Source of the DNA: an uncultured Bacteroidales bacterium
GTDB taxonomy: Bacteria; Bacteroidota; Bacteroidia; Bacteroidales; UBA932
Direction of reading: 5' to 3'
DNA length: 64,000 nt
Assembly (NCBI GenBank): GCA_946187865.1
Contig: CAMHST010000001.1
Location: 44,070-108,069 of the forward strand
In this document: piece after piece, positions 18,549 to 28,312 of the stretch
How the letters are laid out: each line of letters begins with the position of its first letter
Position numbering within the stretch: the stretch's first letter is position 1
The notes under the pieces: generated by a model
What the model was told of the DNA's origin: nothing
Databases searched by the model: none
The model's input: the letters and a program-made list of their open reading frames with translations, nothing else
Position numbers and translations under genes: made by a program

Positions 18549-19481
18549 TTAGATCTCTTTTACGGAAGAGCCGCGGGAGGCGTTGATAATCCTGGTTCCC
18601 AGCTTGCCCGCCGCCTTGTACCGGCAGGTCGAGGCGCCGGAGGCCTCCACTTTCAGGCTCTCCTGTGCCGCCACCCGGCACTTGGAGGCGCCGCTCAGTT
18701 CAATCTCCACCTCGCGGGCCGGAGCTTCCTCGGCGTCCAGGGAAGAGGCGCCGCTCCCTTCGTATTCCAGCTTGTCCGCCTGTACTTCCAGGCTTGCGCC
18801 GGCCGATCCGGAACATTCCATCTCAACCGACCGGCATTCCGCGCCCCGGAGAGTGGCTTTGGCCGATCCCGAGAGAACCACCTTCCATGTATCGGCCTGG
18901 AGGTCGAAGCCGCCCTTGGCCGCTCCGGACATGCGCAGGTCTACCTGCGGAATCTGACCGGTGAACGAAGGCAGTTTGGCCGCCCCGCTGGCTGCCAGCC
19001 GCGCTTTGGGGGCCGATACGGCCATGCCGTCCACGACGGCGGCGCCGGAGACATCCAGCCGGAATGTATCTCCCGCAGGCTCGAAGGAACCCTGCGCATT
19101 GAGCCGGGCCGCGCCGCTGACCGTGAGTTTGTTCAGGCGCGGCATGTGCACCTTGGCCGTGAGCACCTTGTTCTCCTTGTAATTACGGCTGCGCTGGACA
19201 GACTGCGGCACGTTTTTGAGGTTCAGTTTGAGCTGGCTGCCGGCAAGCTGCACATCCAGATACGGCTCCAGGAAATCGCTGTATTCGATGCTCACCTTCC
19301 ACTGGTTGTCCTGTACCAGTTCCACCTGGAAGGAATGCCCTACTGCAAGCTCCTGGAAATTCTTGAAATCGAAGGTTTTAGATATTACCTTCGGCGTGGC
19401 GTCCGCCGGGTTTTCCACGGCATGCAAGCCCGTGACAGACAGGGCGAGAAGGGCGGTAATAAGGGTAAGGATTCTTTTCAT
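18549..19481 (-). CDS. Secreted GIN-domain (DUF2807) adhesin-like protein
   Basis: A 310-residue protein with a signal peptide (LSVTGLHA) and repeated short beta-helix turns typical of the head-GIN/DUF2807 domain: KLTVSGAARLNAQGS, VDLRMSGAAKGGF, VVLSGSAKATL, EIELSGASKCRV, each with a G/S-A-S/A turn. Such proteins are periplasmic or surface proteins of unclear function and are often encoded with ECF sigma systems in Bacteroidota, as here. It follows the putative anti-sigma gene by six bases. Confidence 0.88.
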   Translation of the reverse strand: MKRILTLITALLALSVTGLHAVENPADATPKVISKTFDFKNFQELAVGHSFQVELVQDNQWKVSIEYSDFLEPYLDVQLAGSQLKLNLKNVPQSVQRSRNYKENKVLTAKVHMPRLNKLTVSGAARLNAQGSFEPAGDTFRLDVSGAAVVDGMAVSAPKARLAASGAAKLPSFTGQIPQVDLRMSGAAKGGFDLQADTWKVVLSGSAKATLRGAECRSVEMECSGSAGASLEVQADKLEYEGSGASSLDAEEAPAREVEIELSGASKCRVAAQESLKVEASGASTCRYKAAGKLGTRIINASRGSSVKEI

Positions 19482-19487
19482 ATCGTT

Positions 19488-19964
19488 TTACTTTTTATTG
19501 GTTTTCAAGATAGATTCCACGCCGTCCAGCAGGGCGCCGTAATAGTCGCGGAGAATTTGCGCCTGCTCCGCTGCCGGCAACTCTTCCGGCAATTGCTCCA
19601 GCATAGGAACCGTTTCCTCCGTGAGGCCGGAGAGCTGGTCGGAGAGGTCTTCGTACGGTCCCGCCAGTTCCCAGGCATGTTCCACCTGGGCCAGATAGCT
19701 GCTGTAAACGGCTTCCGGGGTATTGTCTATGCCGCGGAACCAGTCGTGCGGCGTAGCGGACCGAACCCAAAGCAGTGCGGCGACAACGGCGGCAGCGGCG
19801 GCACTCCAGAAGACGACACGCTGGATTCCGTGTGCAGGCTTCTGCCGGTCATGCCCGGCCTCCCAGCGCTCCAGGAAGCGTTCTTCCGCTTCTTCGGGCA
19901 GCGGGGCCGTATCCAATTCGGCGGCGTGCTGCCGGATGTATGTCTCCCAATTATTCATCGTCAT
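19488..19964 (-). CDS. Putative anti-sigma factor, single-pass membrane protein
   Basis: A 158-residue protein with an acidic N-terminus, one membrane segment (residues about 48-66, VVFWSAAAAAVVAALLWV) and an extracytoplasmic helical domain. The gene begins inside the 3' end of the ECF sigma gene (14-base overlap) and is followed by a GIN gene. I infer an anti-sigma role from position and topology; no recognised anti-sigma domain motif is visible. Confidence 0.6.
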   Translation of the reverse strand: MTMNNWETYIRQHAAELDTAPLPEEAEERFLERWEAGHDRQKPAHGIQRVVFWSAAAAAVVAALLWVRSATPHDWFRGIDNTPEAVYSSYLAQVEHAWELAGPYEDLSDQLSGLTEETVPMLEQLPEELPAAEQAQILRDYYGALLDGVESILKTNKK

Positions 19965-20448
19965 TCCAGTTTTTCAGTTTGGCGGCCAGCCGGGCTTTTC
20001 CCCGGGCGTACACAGAACGCAAGGTATTCTCTTTCTGGCCTGTCATCTTGGCTATTTCGGCATAGCTGAGCCCTTCTGTCAGCACCAGGTTCAGGACCAG
20101 GCCGTAGGGAGGGGGCATCTCATCCATCGCCTTGCGAATCACAGCCAAGGGTGGAATTACTGCCAGATCCGTCTCTTCCTCCACGTCCCCTGCCGCCTCT
20201 ACATCCTCAAACACCAGGTCTTTCTTCCTGGCCCGCAGCAGGTCGATGGAGCGCCGCACGCAAGTGGTCCGGAGCCAGGCGGCAGCCTGGGCATCGGAGG
20301 CGCTCCTTACCCCCAGGGAAAGGTATTTGAGCAGGGTGTCCTGCATCACCTCTTCCGCGTCGGCCCGGTTATGGAGGATACGCAACGCCGCATTGTACAG
20401 CGGCTGGCTGTGCTTCCTGTAGAACTGTGCGGCTTCCTGTCGGGTCAT
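19951..20448 (-). CDS. ECF-type RNA polymerase sigma factor
   Basis: A 165-residue sigma-70 family factor with region 2 (LYNAALRILHNRADAEEVMQDTLLKYL) and region 4 (MPPPYGLVLNLVLTEGLSYAEIAKMTGQKENTLRSVYARGKARLA), the latter a clear helix-turn-helix. The start is the ATG at 20448; the 25 extra residues in the track ORF are hydrophobic and not family-like. It heads the operon sigma/anti-sigma/GIN. Autoregulation is likely but no target promoter was identified. Confidence 0.93.
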   Translation of the reverse strand: MTRQEAAQFYRKHSQPLYNAALRILHNRADAEEVMQDTLLKYLSLGVRSASDAQAAAWLRTTCVRRSIDLLRARKKDLVFEDVEAAGDVEEETDLAVIPPLAVIRKAMDEMPPPYGLVLNLVLTEGLSYAEIAKMTGQKENTLRSVYARGKARLAAKLKNWNDDE

Positions 20449-20504
20449 GGCGGTTTTTCTTGTCTCTACTCTATAAACGGCAAAGATGGCGTTTTGTTGC
20501 AAAA

Positions 20505-20538
20505 AAGAGAAAAAAAAGAGCAACCCGGAAGGTTGCCC
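20505..20538 (-). terminator. Terminator of the second GH3 gene
   Basis: On the minus strand the stem GCAACC/GGTTGC with loop TTCCG is followed by TCTTTTTTTTCTC, eight bases or so after the GH3 stop at 20546. Confidence 0.8.
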
Positions 20539-20545
20539 TCAAAAG

Positions 20546-22924
20546 TTACTGCGGAAGGAGCAGGCGCTCTGTCTTCCATTCGGAGGCCTTGCCCAGCTTG
20601 ACGGTGGTTTCCGTGAGCATCTTCTCCGAGGAGGCGCCAAAGCAGAACTTGTACGTCCCCTTGGCCGTCTGCCAGGCCGATTTCTTCTCGTTGAAGGAGG
20701 CCAGGCCGTAGAGGGTGACGGGGATTTCCATTACCTGGCTTTCACCGGGCTTGAGTTCCCGGGTCTTGGCGAAGCCCTTGAGCTCGCGGGCAGGTTTGTC
20801 CAGACCGCCGGAGGGGGCGCTCACATATAGCTGCACCACCTCGCGGCCGGGGCGGGAGCCGGTGTTCCGAACCGTGACGCGGGCCACAAAACCATCGGCC
20901 GAAGGCTCTACCACAGCATTTTCGTACGCAAAAGCGGTATATGTAAGACCGTGGCCGAAGGGATAGGCCACCGGAGCGCCGGAAGTGACGAAATAGCGGT
21001 AGCCCATATTCAGCCCTTCCTCATAGTTGGTATAATCCACCGTAGGAACCAGTTCGCGGCCTTCCCGGGGTGCACGGCCGCCAATCAGGGCCCTGAGGTC
21101 CATCTTGTCTTCCATCACGGGGAAATTCTTGTCGGCCGGGGCGTCGCCGTAGCGTATGCTCCAGCTCTGATTCAGGCGGCCGGAAGGGGCCACCTTGCCG
21201 CAGAGGGCGTCGGCGATGCTCTCCCCTGCCCGCTCGCCAGGCTGCCCTACCACCAGAATGGCATCCACGCTGTCCCGCCAGGAAGCCGTTTCGATGGCGG
21301 CGGGAACATTCAGCAGCACCACCACCGGCTTTCCGGCTGCCCTATAGGCGGCCGATACCTCCTCCAGCAGCTTCCGCTCAGACCCCGTCAGGTCATACTC
21401 AGAGGGATGGCGGTCGAAGGCCTCTCCGGTGGTGCGGGCCAGCGTGATGATGGCTGCATCATTTTCCGCAGCCTGCTCCGCCAGCGTCCAGTTGCGATGG
21501 GCCACGGTGACCGCCACGCCGACATCGGCCGCCATGGCAATTTCTTCCGCCGACAGGGAGGACGGGCGCTCCTGCCCGGGAATGATCTCTTCCGGATTGT
21601 CAAAACGGTAGAACTGGGCATACACGGCAGGGAAGGCCGACCGGATTTTCTCCTTGGCCGACGGCACATAGTCCGAATACTCGCGGAGAAGGTCCCAGTC
21701 CACCGTGAAACCGTCTTCCCGGAGGCCCTGCACCAGGGAAACGTGATAGACGCCCTGGTTGGTGCCGCCCACCCCCATGTTGGCGGGGACCAGGTCATAA
21801 GAAGCGCAGCCGTACAGGGCTACTTTACCCGGAGTGAGCGGCAGGGCGCCGCCGTCGTTCTTCAGGAGCACCATTCCCTCGGCCGAAACCCGCCGGAGAA
21901 GCTTCTGATGGGTTTCCCGGTCGATATCGTTGCTGTACTTGTAGCCCTTGAAGGAGGGACTCTTCACAATCAGCTCCAGCACGTGCTTCACATTGCGGTC
22001 CACATCGGCCTGGGACAAGGTGCCGCTTTCCAGGCCCTTCACAATGTCCTGGCGGTTCGCTTCCGTGCCGGGCTCGATGAGGTCGCAGGTGGCCCGCACG
22101 GCTTCCTCCGTAAGCACCACGCCGTCCCAGTCGCTCATCACTACGCCCTTCCAGCCCCATTCCTGCCGGAGCAGGCGGTCCAGCAGGTCCGGGTTCTCGC
22201 AGGCGTGGACCCCGTTCACGTAATTGTAGGCGCCCATGACGGTTGCAGGATTCCCCTCCTTCACGGCAATCTCGAAGGCCTTCAGGTACAGTTCCCGGAG
22301 CGTACGGACATCCACGCGGGAGTCGTTCTCCTTGCGGTTGGTCTCCTGATTATTCACGGCAAAGTGCTTCAGGGAAGTTGCCACCCCGTTGGACTGTGCG
22401 CCCTGGATCCAGGCGGCGGCCATCTTGCCGGCAAGCACCGGATCTTCCGAGAAGTACTCCTGGTCACGGCCGCCCAGCACGCTTCTGTGCAGGTTGATTC
22501 CCGGGCCCAAGATCACGTCCAGGCCCCGCTCTTTCAGCTCATAGCCGATGGCATGGCCTACGGCGCGTGCCGCCTCCACATCCCACGAGCTGGCCAAAGA
22601 AGAACCGGAAAGGAAGAACGTACAGCTGTAGTCGTTCACATCATACTCGCGGTAGCGGGACATGTTTACGCCCTGGGGGCCGTCGGCAAAATAGATGGAG
22701 GGAATGCCCAGCCGCGGGATGGCGGCCGTCCAGCCGGCGGTGCCCATGAACTTGGCGTTCACATTGCCCCAGCCGGCGCCGCAGCCCACCAGCAGGGTGG
22801 CTTTTTCCTGCGGGGTCATGACGCTGACAATTTGGTCGATATTGTCTTCCCGGAGACGGAGCTCCTGAGAAAAGGCTGGCACGCAGAGCGATACGAGCGC
22901 AGCGGATAAAAGAAGTTTTTTCAT
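20546..22924 (-). CDS. Secreted GH3 beta-glucosidase-like enzyme with fibronectin-III-like domain
   Basis: A 792-residue GH3 enzyme with a signal peptide cleaved near VPAFSQ. Landmarks are MTPQEKATLLVGCGAGWG, GPGINLHRSVLGGRDQEYFSEDP, SLKHFAVNNQETNR, the nucleophile segment GVVMSDWDG, the C-terminal sandwich VVLLNVPAAIETASW and a fibronectin-III-like end (VTVRNTGSRPGREVVQLYVS). The domain order fits the thermostable beta-glucosidase subgroup without a PA14 insert. It sits alone, divergent from the EamA transporter, and differs clearly from the BglX-like enzyme at 9083. Substrate not determined. Confidence 0.93.
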   Translation of the reverse strand: MKKLLLSAALVSLCVPAFSQELRLREDNIDQIVSVMTPQEKATLLVGCGAGWGNVNAKFMGTAGWTAAIPRLGIPSIYFADGPQGVNMSRYREYDVNDYSCTFFLSGSSLASSWDVEAARAVGHAIGYELKERGLDVILGPGINLHRSVLGGRDQEYFSEDPVLAGKMAAAWIQGAQSNGVATSLKHFAVNNQETNRKENDSRVDVRTLRELYLKAFEIAVKEGNPATVMGAYNYVNGVHACENPDLLDRLLRQEWGWKGVVMSDWDGVVLTEEAVRATCDLIEPGTEANRQDIVKGLESGTLSQADVDRNVKHVLELIVKSPSFKGYKYSNDIDRETHQKLLRRVSAEGMVLLKNDGGALPLTPGKVALYGCASYDLVPANMGVGGTNQGVYHVSLVQGLREDGFTVDWDLLREYSDYVPSAKEKIRSAFPAVYAQFYRFDNPEEIIPGQERPSSLSAEEIAMAADVGVAVTVAHRNWTLAEQAAENDAAIITLARTTGEAFDRHPSEYDLTGSERKLLEEVSAAYRAAGKPVVVLLNVPAAIETASWRDSVDAILVVGQPGERAGESIADALCGKVAPSGRLNQSWSIRYGDAPADKNFPVMEDKMDLRALIGGRAPREGRELVPTVDYTNYEEGLNMGYRYFVTSGAPVAYPFGHGLTYTAFAYENAVVEPSADGFVARVTVRNTGSRPGREVVQLYVSAPSGGLDKPARELKGFAKTRELKPGESQVMEIPVTLYGLASFNEKKSAWQTAKGTYKFCFGASSEKMLTETTVKLGKASEWKTERLLLPQ

Positions 22925-23033
22925 ATTGGATTGATTGGTTTTTCCGTTTGCGCAAAATTACAAAAAAAGAAGGACCTTCACCAGACGATTTGTGCGATAT
23001 TATCAACAATTTTTGTAACTTGCCTGCCGTTTT

Positions 23034-23957
23034 ATGGGTAAATCGCGTTTCATCTGGCATTTGCTGGCCCTGGCCGTCGTTGCGGTATGGGGTGTGACGT
23101 TCGTGTGCACCAAAACCTTGATATCGGCCGGAATGGACCCCGCCGGCATCTTCGCCATCCGTTTCACCCTGGCCTATATAGGCATCTGGGTGCTCTGCCT
23201 GTCGGACAGGAAGAATCTCCGGTGCTGGAGCCGCTCCTGGAAAGACGAGCTGGTATTCCTGTTTCTGGGCATCACCGGCGGCTCTTTCTACTTTCTCACG
23301 GAGAATACCGCCCTGGCCCACACCCAAGCCACCAACGTGGCGTTCCTGGTCTGCGTAGCGCCGCTTTTCACCCTCTTGTTCACGCTCCTGTACAAGCTGC
23401 TGTTCAAAGACCGTTTCGCCCGGGGCATGGAAGATGTCCGGCTGGGGTTTCCGCTTGTCGGCGGCACACTTCTCGCCCTGGCGGGCATGGCCATGGTGGT
23501 GTTCGACGGAGCACGGCTGCAGATTTCCCTGGAAGGGGACCTGCTGGCCATCGGCGCGGCCCTCTGCTGGGCACTCTACAGCCTGTTCATGGGACAGATG
23601 ACGGCCGATTACGGAGCGGTTTTCGCCACCCGGAAGGTCTTCTTCTACGGGCTTCTCACCATCCTCCCCTTCCTGGGCGCATCGGCCGGTTCTTTCTCCC
23701 CTGCCGTCCTGGGTCAGCCGGTCGTTTACGGGAACCTGCTGTTCCTGGGCCTGGTTGCCTCCCTGGCCTGTTTTGTGGCCTGGAACCTGGTGATGGCCAA
23801 GCTCGGGAACGTCACCTCCACCAACTATGTATACCTGAACCCCGTGTTCACGCTCATCTCCGCCATGGTCATCCTGGGAGAGCGGATGACCCTGGTCTCC
23901 GGGCTGGGCAGCGCCGCCATCCTCGCGGGAGTGATCCTGGCCGGTTCCAAGAAATAG
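23034..23957 (+). CDS. EamA/DMT-superfamily transporter
   Basis: A 307-residue integral membrane protein with ten predicted helices in two EamA repeats (WHLLALAVVAVWGVTFVCTK at the start; FLGLVASLACFVAWNLVMAKLG in the second half, then NPVFTLISAMVILGERMT). Family members export or import small metabolites such as amino acids; this substrate cannot be read from sequence. It is monocistronic, divergent from the GH3 gene, and ends shortly before tRNA-Gly. Confidence 0.92.
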   Translation: MGKSRFIWHLLALAVVAVWGVTFVCTKTLISAGMDPAGIFAIRFTLAYIGIWVLCLSDRKNLRCWSRSWKDELVFLFLGITGGSFYFLTENTALAHTQATNVAFLVCVAPLFTLLFTLLYKLLFKDRFARGMEDVRLGFPLVGGTLLALAGMAMVVFDGARLQISLEGDLLAIGAALCWALYSLFMGQMTADYGAVFATRKVFFYGLLTILPFLGASAGSFSPAVLGQPVVYGNLLFLGLVASLACFVAWNLVMAKLGNVTSTNYVYLNPVFTLISAMVILGERMTLVSGLGSAAILAGVILAGSKK

Positions 23958-24000
23958 GTTGCAGGCAATAACTGTTCAAATCCAAATTCGTCCCCAAATT

Positions 24001-24031
24001 CTTGGCGGATGAAAAAAAATGCGTATATTTG
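24001..24031 (+). promoter_or_regulatory. Promoter of tRNA-Gly
   Basis: CTTG at 24001-24004, a 19-nt spacer and TATATTTG at 24024-24031 form a near-consensus Bacteroidota promoter 10 bases before the tRNA 5' end. Confidence 0.75.
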
Positions 24032-24041
24032 TAGTCCCGAC

Positions 24042-24117
24042 GCGGAATTAGCTCAGTTGGTAGAGCGGCGGCTTCCCAAGCCGCAGGTCACGAGTTCGAA
24101 CCTCGCATTCCGCTCCA
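24042..24117 (+). tRNA. tRNA-Gly (anticodon CCC)
   Basis: The acceptor stem GCGGAAT/ATTCCGC, D-arm GCTCAGTTGGTAGAGC, anticodon loop TTCCCAA (CCC), T-arm ACGAGTTCGAACCTCG and an encoded CCA after discriminator T all fold normally. The U73 discriminator is typical of glycine tRNA. Confidence 0.97.
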
Positions 24118-24119
24118 AG

Positions 24120-24155
24120 ACACTCCTCAAGGCCCGCGCCCAAGGGAGTGTATTG
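24120..24155 (+). terminator. Possible terminator after tRNA-Gly
   Basis: A 7-bp stem ACACTCC/GGAGTGT with an 18-nt loop is followed by ATTGTTTT. It is weaker than other terminators here and might instead be a leader hairpin before the glutamine synthetase gene. Confidence 0.45.
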
Positions 24156-24177
24156 TTTTAATAACCGCATAATTGTT

Positions 24178-25692
24178 ATGGACAAAAACATTGCCCTCAA
24201 CCCCAACCAGGTTGTCGCTTTCCTGCAGAAACACCCGGAAGAGTTTACCCGGGAAGACCTGCTCCGTTTTATCACAGAAAACGGAATCCAGATGATCGAC
24301 TTCATGTATCCCGCAGAAGACGGCCGGGTGAAAACCCTGAATTTCACCGTCAACAGCCTTGCCTACGCAGAGACCATCCTCACGGAAGGAGAGCGGGTAG
24401 ACGGTTCCAGCCTGTTTCCCTCCTTCATCGAGGCCGGCAACAGTGACCTGTACGTGATTCCACGCTACCGGACCGCCTTTGTAGATCCCTTCAACGAGAT
24501 TCCCACGCTGTGCCTGCTGTGCAGCTTCTTCGACAAGAGCGGAGAACCGTTCGACTGCGCCCCGCACGAGACCCTGCGCCGCGCGGAAAAAGCTTTTGAG
24601 GCTTCCACCGGCATGCAGTTCGAGGCCATGGGAGAGCTGGAATACTATGTGATATGCGAGGAAGACCCGCTTTTCCCCGCCACGGACCAGAAAGGCTACC
24701 ACGAATCCGAGCCCTTTGCCAAACTGAACGACTTCCGCCGCGAATGCATGATGCACGTGGCCCGCACGGGCGGCCAAATCAAGTACGGCCACTCGGAGGT
24801 AGGCAATTTCACGCTGGACGGAAAAATCTATGAGCAGAACGAAATCGAATTCCTCCCCTGCCCGGTAGAAACCGCAGCGGACCAGCTCCTGCTGGCCAAA
24901 TGGGTAATCCGGAACCTGGCCTACCGCTATGGGCTGGACGTTTCCTTTGCGCCGAAGATCACCACCGGAAAGGCCGGCAGCGGCATGCACATCCACATGC
25001 GCCTGATGCGGGACGGCCGCAACGCCACCCTGGGCGCCGACGGAAAACTCTCCGAGGAAGCCCGCCGCGCCATCGCCGGTCTGATGCAGATGGCTCCGTC
25101 CATCACCGCTTTCGGCAACAAGAACCCCACCTCCTATTTCCGCCTGGTGCCGCATCAGGAGGCCCCCACCAACGTCTGCTGGGGAGACTGCAACCGCAGC
25201 GCCCTGGTGCGCGTTCCACTGGGCTGGAGCGCCGGCACGGACATGTGCTCCAAGGCCAATCCCCTGGAAAAGGCCGCCGACCACGACACCACCGCCAAAC
25301 AGACCTTCGAGATGCGCTGCCCGGACTGCTCGGCCGACATTTACCAGCTCATGGCCGGCCTGTGCGCAGCCGCCCGCATCGGCCTGGAAATGGAGCCGGA
25401 GAAGGCCCTGAAAATCGCCGCGGACAAATACGTGGACATGGACATCCACCGCAGCGAGAATGCGGCCAGACTGGCCACGCTGGAGAATCTGCCCACCTGC
25501 TGCGCCGAGTCGGCCGACGCCTTGGAAAAGGCGCGCGCCTGCTACGAGGCCGCCGATGTTTTCCGCCCGCGGATGATAGACGGTATTATCAAGGCCCTCC
25601 GCGCCCACGACGATGCCAACCTGCACGAAGCCGCCCGGAAAGACCCGGAGCTGATGCGGAAACTGGTGGAACAGTATTTCTACTGCGGATAA
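24178..25692 (+). CDS. Glutamine synthetase (type I-like)
   Basis: A 504-residue glutamine synthetase family enzyme making glutamine from glutamate, ammonia and ATP. The start at the ATG 24178 (MDKNIALNPNQ) is preferred to the track start at 24148, which overlaps the post-tRNA hairpin. Active-site segments include GELEYYVICEE, NEIEFLPCP, KAGSGMHIH and NKNPTSYFRLVPHQEAP, and a C-terminal helical extension follows. The call rests on the catalytic domain; a gamma-glutamyl ligase for another amine is less likely but not excluded. Confidence 0.88.
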   Translation: MDKNIALNPNQVVAFLQKHPEEFTREDLLRFITENGIQMIDFMYPAEDGRVKTLNFTVNSLAYAETILTEGERVDGSSLFPSFIEAGNSDLYVIPRYRTAFVDPFNEIPTLCLLCSFFDKSGEPFDCAPHETLRRAEKAFEASTGMQFEAMGELEYYVICEEDPLFPATDQKGYHESEPFAKLNDFRRECMMHVARTGGQIKYGHSEVGNFTLDGKIYEQNEIEFLPCPVETAADQLLLAKWVIRNLAYRYGLDVSFAPKITTGKAGSGMHIHMRLMRDGRNATLGADGKLSEEARRAIAGLMQMAPSITAFGNKNPTSYFRLVPHQEAPTNVCWGDCNRSALVRVPLGWSAGTDMCSKANPLEKAADHDTTAKQTFEMRCPDCSADIYQLMAGLCAAARIGLEMEPEKALKIAADKYVDMDIHRSENAARLATLENLPTCCAESADALEKARACYEAADVFRPRMIDGIIKALRAHDDANLHEAARKDPELMRKLVEQYFYCG

Positions 25693-25759
25693 GAGAAGGC
25701 TTAAATTTGCAATTTCGGGGGCAGAGTGGTAACTTTGCTCCCGATTGATTATTGTGAAG

Positions 25760-26887
25760 ATGAAACGCCTTTTCATGCTGCTTGCCGGTTCCCTTGCGCT
25801 CGCCCACGGCTGCGCTGCGGGAGACCCGGTAGAAAAACAACTCAGGAAGATGACACTGCGAGAGAAGATCGGCCAGCTGTTTATCGTTCGGCCGGAAGCC
25901 CTGGACCCGGAAATCAGCTGGGTCACGGGGGAAGATCTGGTCCCCTACGCCGTCCGCAGCGTCAACGGGCGGATGGCTGCCACGGGCAAACAGTATCCCG
26001 TCGGGGGCATCCTGCTGTACGCCCATAACATCGACACCCCGGAGCAGGTGACCCGCTTCATCGGGGAGCTCCGCCACCTGCAGGGAGATCCCTTGATCTG
26101 CATCGACGAGGAAGGCGGACGGGTGGCCCGCATAGCCAACAACCCCAATTTCAAGGTGCCCAAGTTCGAGAGCACGGCTTCCATCGGCGCCACCGGGAAT
26201 CCCAAGGCCGCCTACAAGGCCGCCTACGCCATCGGCTCCTACCTGAAGCAGTACGGCTTCGAGGTGAATTTCGCCCCCGTGGCAGATGTGAACACCAACC
26301 CGGAGAACATCATCATCGGCACGCGGGCCTTCTCTGACAAGCCGGAGGTGGCCGCCCCCATGGTGGCCCAGTATGTGAAAGGCATGGCCGATGCCGGCGT
26401 GGTGAGCTGCCTCAAGCACTTCCCCGGACATGGAGACACCTATGCCGACACCCACCTGGGCTACGCCGTGAGCCACAAAAGCTGGGAAGAGATGCTGGAC
26501 TGCGAGATGGTCACCTTCCGCGCGGGCATCGAAGCCGGCGTCCCCATGGTCATGACCGCGCACATATCGGCCCCGAAAGTGACCGGCTCGGAAATTCCCT
26601 CCACCCTCTCCCCCGTGATCCTGCAGGATAAACTCCGGAAAGAGCTGGGTTTCAATGGCGTAATCATCACCGACGGCATGGAGATGGGCGCCATCACCCG
26701 CGAATACAAGTCGGAGCAGGCCGCCATCCTGGCCATCCAGGCCGGAGCCGACATCCTCCTGGGCACCCGGGAATATCCCAAGGTCTTTGACGCGGTGCTC
26801 AAGGCCGTCCAGGACGGGACCATTCCCGAGTCCCGCATAGACCAGAGCGTCCGGCGCATCCTGAAACTGAAAGCGTCCGTCCGTTAG
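25760..26887 (+). CDS. GH3 beta-N-acetylhexosaminidase (NagZ-like) lipoprotein
   Basis: A 375-residue GH3 enzyme with the NagZ signature [14 protein letters not shown], which carries the His/Asp acid-base dyad of this subgroup, and the nucleophile Asp in [10 protein letters not shown]. It likely removes GlcNAc from cell-wall or host-glycan fragments. The ATG at 25760 gives a lipoprotein signal ending HGC, so unlike the cytoplasmic E. coli NagZ it is exported. It contains only the TIM barrel, as usual for NagZ. Confidence 0.9.
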   Translation: MKRLFMLLAGSLALAHGCAAGDPVEKQLRKMTLREKIGQLFIVRPEALDPEISWVTGEDLVPYAVRSVNGRMAATGKQYPVGGILLYAHNIDTPEQVTRFIGELRHLQGDPLICIDEEGGRVARIANNPNFKVPKFESTASIGATGNPKAAYKAAYAIGSYLKQYGFEVNFAPVADVNTNPENIIIGTRAFSDKPEVAAPMVAQYVKGMADAGVVSCLKHFPGHGDTYADTHLGYAVSHKSWEEMLDCEMVTFRAGIEAGVPMVMTAHISAPKVTGSEIPSTLSPVILQDKLRKELGFNGVIITDGMEMGAITREYKSEQAAILAIQAGADILLGTREYPKVFDAVLKAVQDGTIPESRIDQSVRRILKLKASVR

Positions 26888-26898
26888 CGTTTTTTTCG

Positions 26899-26906
26899 TA
26901 CTTTTG
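26899..26906 (+). promoter_or_regulatory. -7 box before hisS
   Basis: TACTTTTG fits TAnnTTTG and lies 16 bases before the hisS ATG. No clear -33 box was seen. Confidence 0.6.
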
Positions 26907-26922
26907 TAAAAATTATAGAGTT

Positions 26923-28296
26923 ATGGCAATCCAGAAGCCCGGAATCCCGAAGGGCACCAGAGACTTCGGCCAGAAAGAAATGGCCCGTCGCAATTATATT
27001 TTCGATACCATCCGGAGCGTTTTCCGCACCTACGGATACCAGCAGATAGAGACTCCCGCCATGGAGAACCTGTCCACCCTGCTAGGCAAATACGGGGAAG
27101 AAGGGGACAAACTCCTGTTCCGCATCCTCAACTCCGGGGATGCATTCGCCGGGATAGACCCGGACAAGCCCGTTGTCCCCCAAATCTGCGAAAAGGGTCT
27201 CCGCTACGACCTCACCGTGCCGTTCGCCCGGTATGTGGTGCAGCACCAGAGCGATATCTCCTTCCCCTTCAAGCGCTTCCAGATCCAGCCGGTCTGGCGG
27301 GCAGACCGTCCCCAGAAAGGCCGCTACCGCGAATTCTACCAGTGCGACGTGGACGTGATCGGCTCCACCTCCCAGGTGAACGAGCTGGAACTGGTGCAGA
27401 TGGTAGATGCCGTGTTCGGCAAGCTGGGCGTCCGGGTGGGCATCCACATCAACAACCGGAAGGTGCTCACCGGCTTCGCGGAGATTGCCGGCGCCCCGGA
27501 CAAGGTGGTGGACATCACGGTGGCCATCGACAAGCTGGACAAGATCGGCCTGGACAAGGTGAAGGAAGAGATGGCGGACAAAGGCATCGAGGCCGGCGGC
27601 ATCGCCGTCATCGAACAAATCCTGTCCCTGAGCGGTTCCTTCCAGGAGAAACTTGCCGCCATGCGTACGCTCTTCGAGGGCGGCAGCGCCTCCGGCATCG
27701 GCTCCGAAACCGGGCTCAAGGGCCTGGCAGAGCTGGAAGAGCTGTTCGGCCTCATAGAAGCGGCCGGCGTGGGGGCCCCGGTAGAGATGGACCTTTCCCT
27801 GGCCCGCGGGCTCAATTATTACACCGGCGCCATCTTCGAGGTAAAGGCGCTGGACTGGGAGATCGGTTCCATCTGCGGCGGCGGCCGCTACGACAACCTC
27901 ACCGGCATCTTCGGCCTGCCGGGCCTCTCCGGCGTGGGTATCTCCTTCGGCGCAGACCGCATCTACGACGTCCTCACCGGCCTGGAACTCTTCCCTGCCT
28001 CGCTGTCGGAAAGCACCACCCTGCTGTTTGCGGTGATGGGGGCCGACGAACTCCGCTATGTGCTTCCCGTAGCCAAAGCGCTCCGGGAGGCGGGCGTATC
28101 GGTAGAGGTATATCCGGAACCCACCAAACTCAAGAAGCAGTTCGACTACGCCGACAAGAAAAACATCCCGTTCATCTCCATCAACGGCAGCACCGAGATA
28201 GAGGCCGGCACAGTGAATATCAAGAACCTGCAAAGCGGTGAGCAGAAGGCTTTCCCTACCGCGGACCTGCCGGGCATTCTCGCATTCCTGAACTAA
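26923..28296 (+). CDS. hisS: Histidyl-tRNA synthetase
   Basis: A 457-residue class II aminoacyl-tRNA synthetase charging tRNA-His. Motif 1 lies near [21 protein letters not shown], motif 2 is [22 protein letters not shown], the histidine-specific loop is [10 protein letters not shown], motif 3 is GGGRYDNL, and the anticodon-binding domain occupies the last 90 residues. All parts are intact. The next gene starts 17 bases downstream and may be cotranscribed. Confidence 0.98.
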   Translation: MAIQKPGIPKGTRDFGQKEMARRNYIFDTIRSVFRTYGYQQIETPAMENLSTLLGKYGEEGDKLLFRILNSGDAFAGIDPDKPVVPQICEKGLRYDLTVPFARYVVQHQSDISFPFKRFQIQPVWRADRPQKGRYREFYQCDVDVIGSTSQVNELELVQMVDAVFGKLGVRVGIHINNRKVLTGFAEIAGAPDKVVDITVAIDKLDKIGLDKVKEEMADKGIEAGGIAVIEQILSLSGSFQEKLAAMRTLFEGGSASGIGSETGLKGLAELEELFGLIEAAGVGAPVEMDLSLARGLNYYTGAIFEVKALDWEIGSICGGGRYDNLTGIFGLPGLSGVGISFGADRIYDVLTGLELFPASLSESTTLLFAVMGADELRYVLPVAKALREAGVSVEVYPEPTKLKKQFDYADKKNIPFISINGSTEIEAGTVNIKNLQSGEQKAFPTADLPGILAFLN

Positions 28297-28312
28297 CCAA
28301 ACTTGAATAATT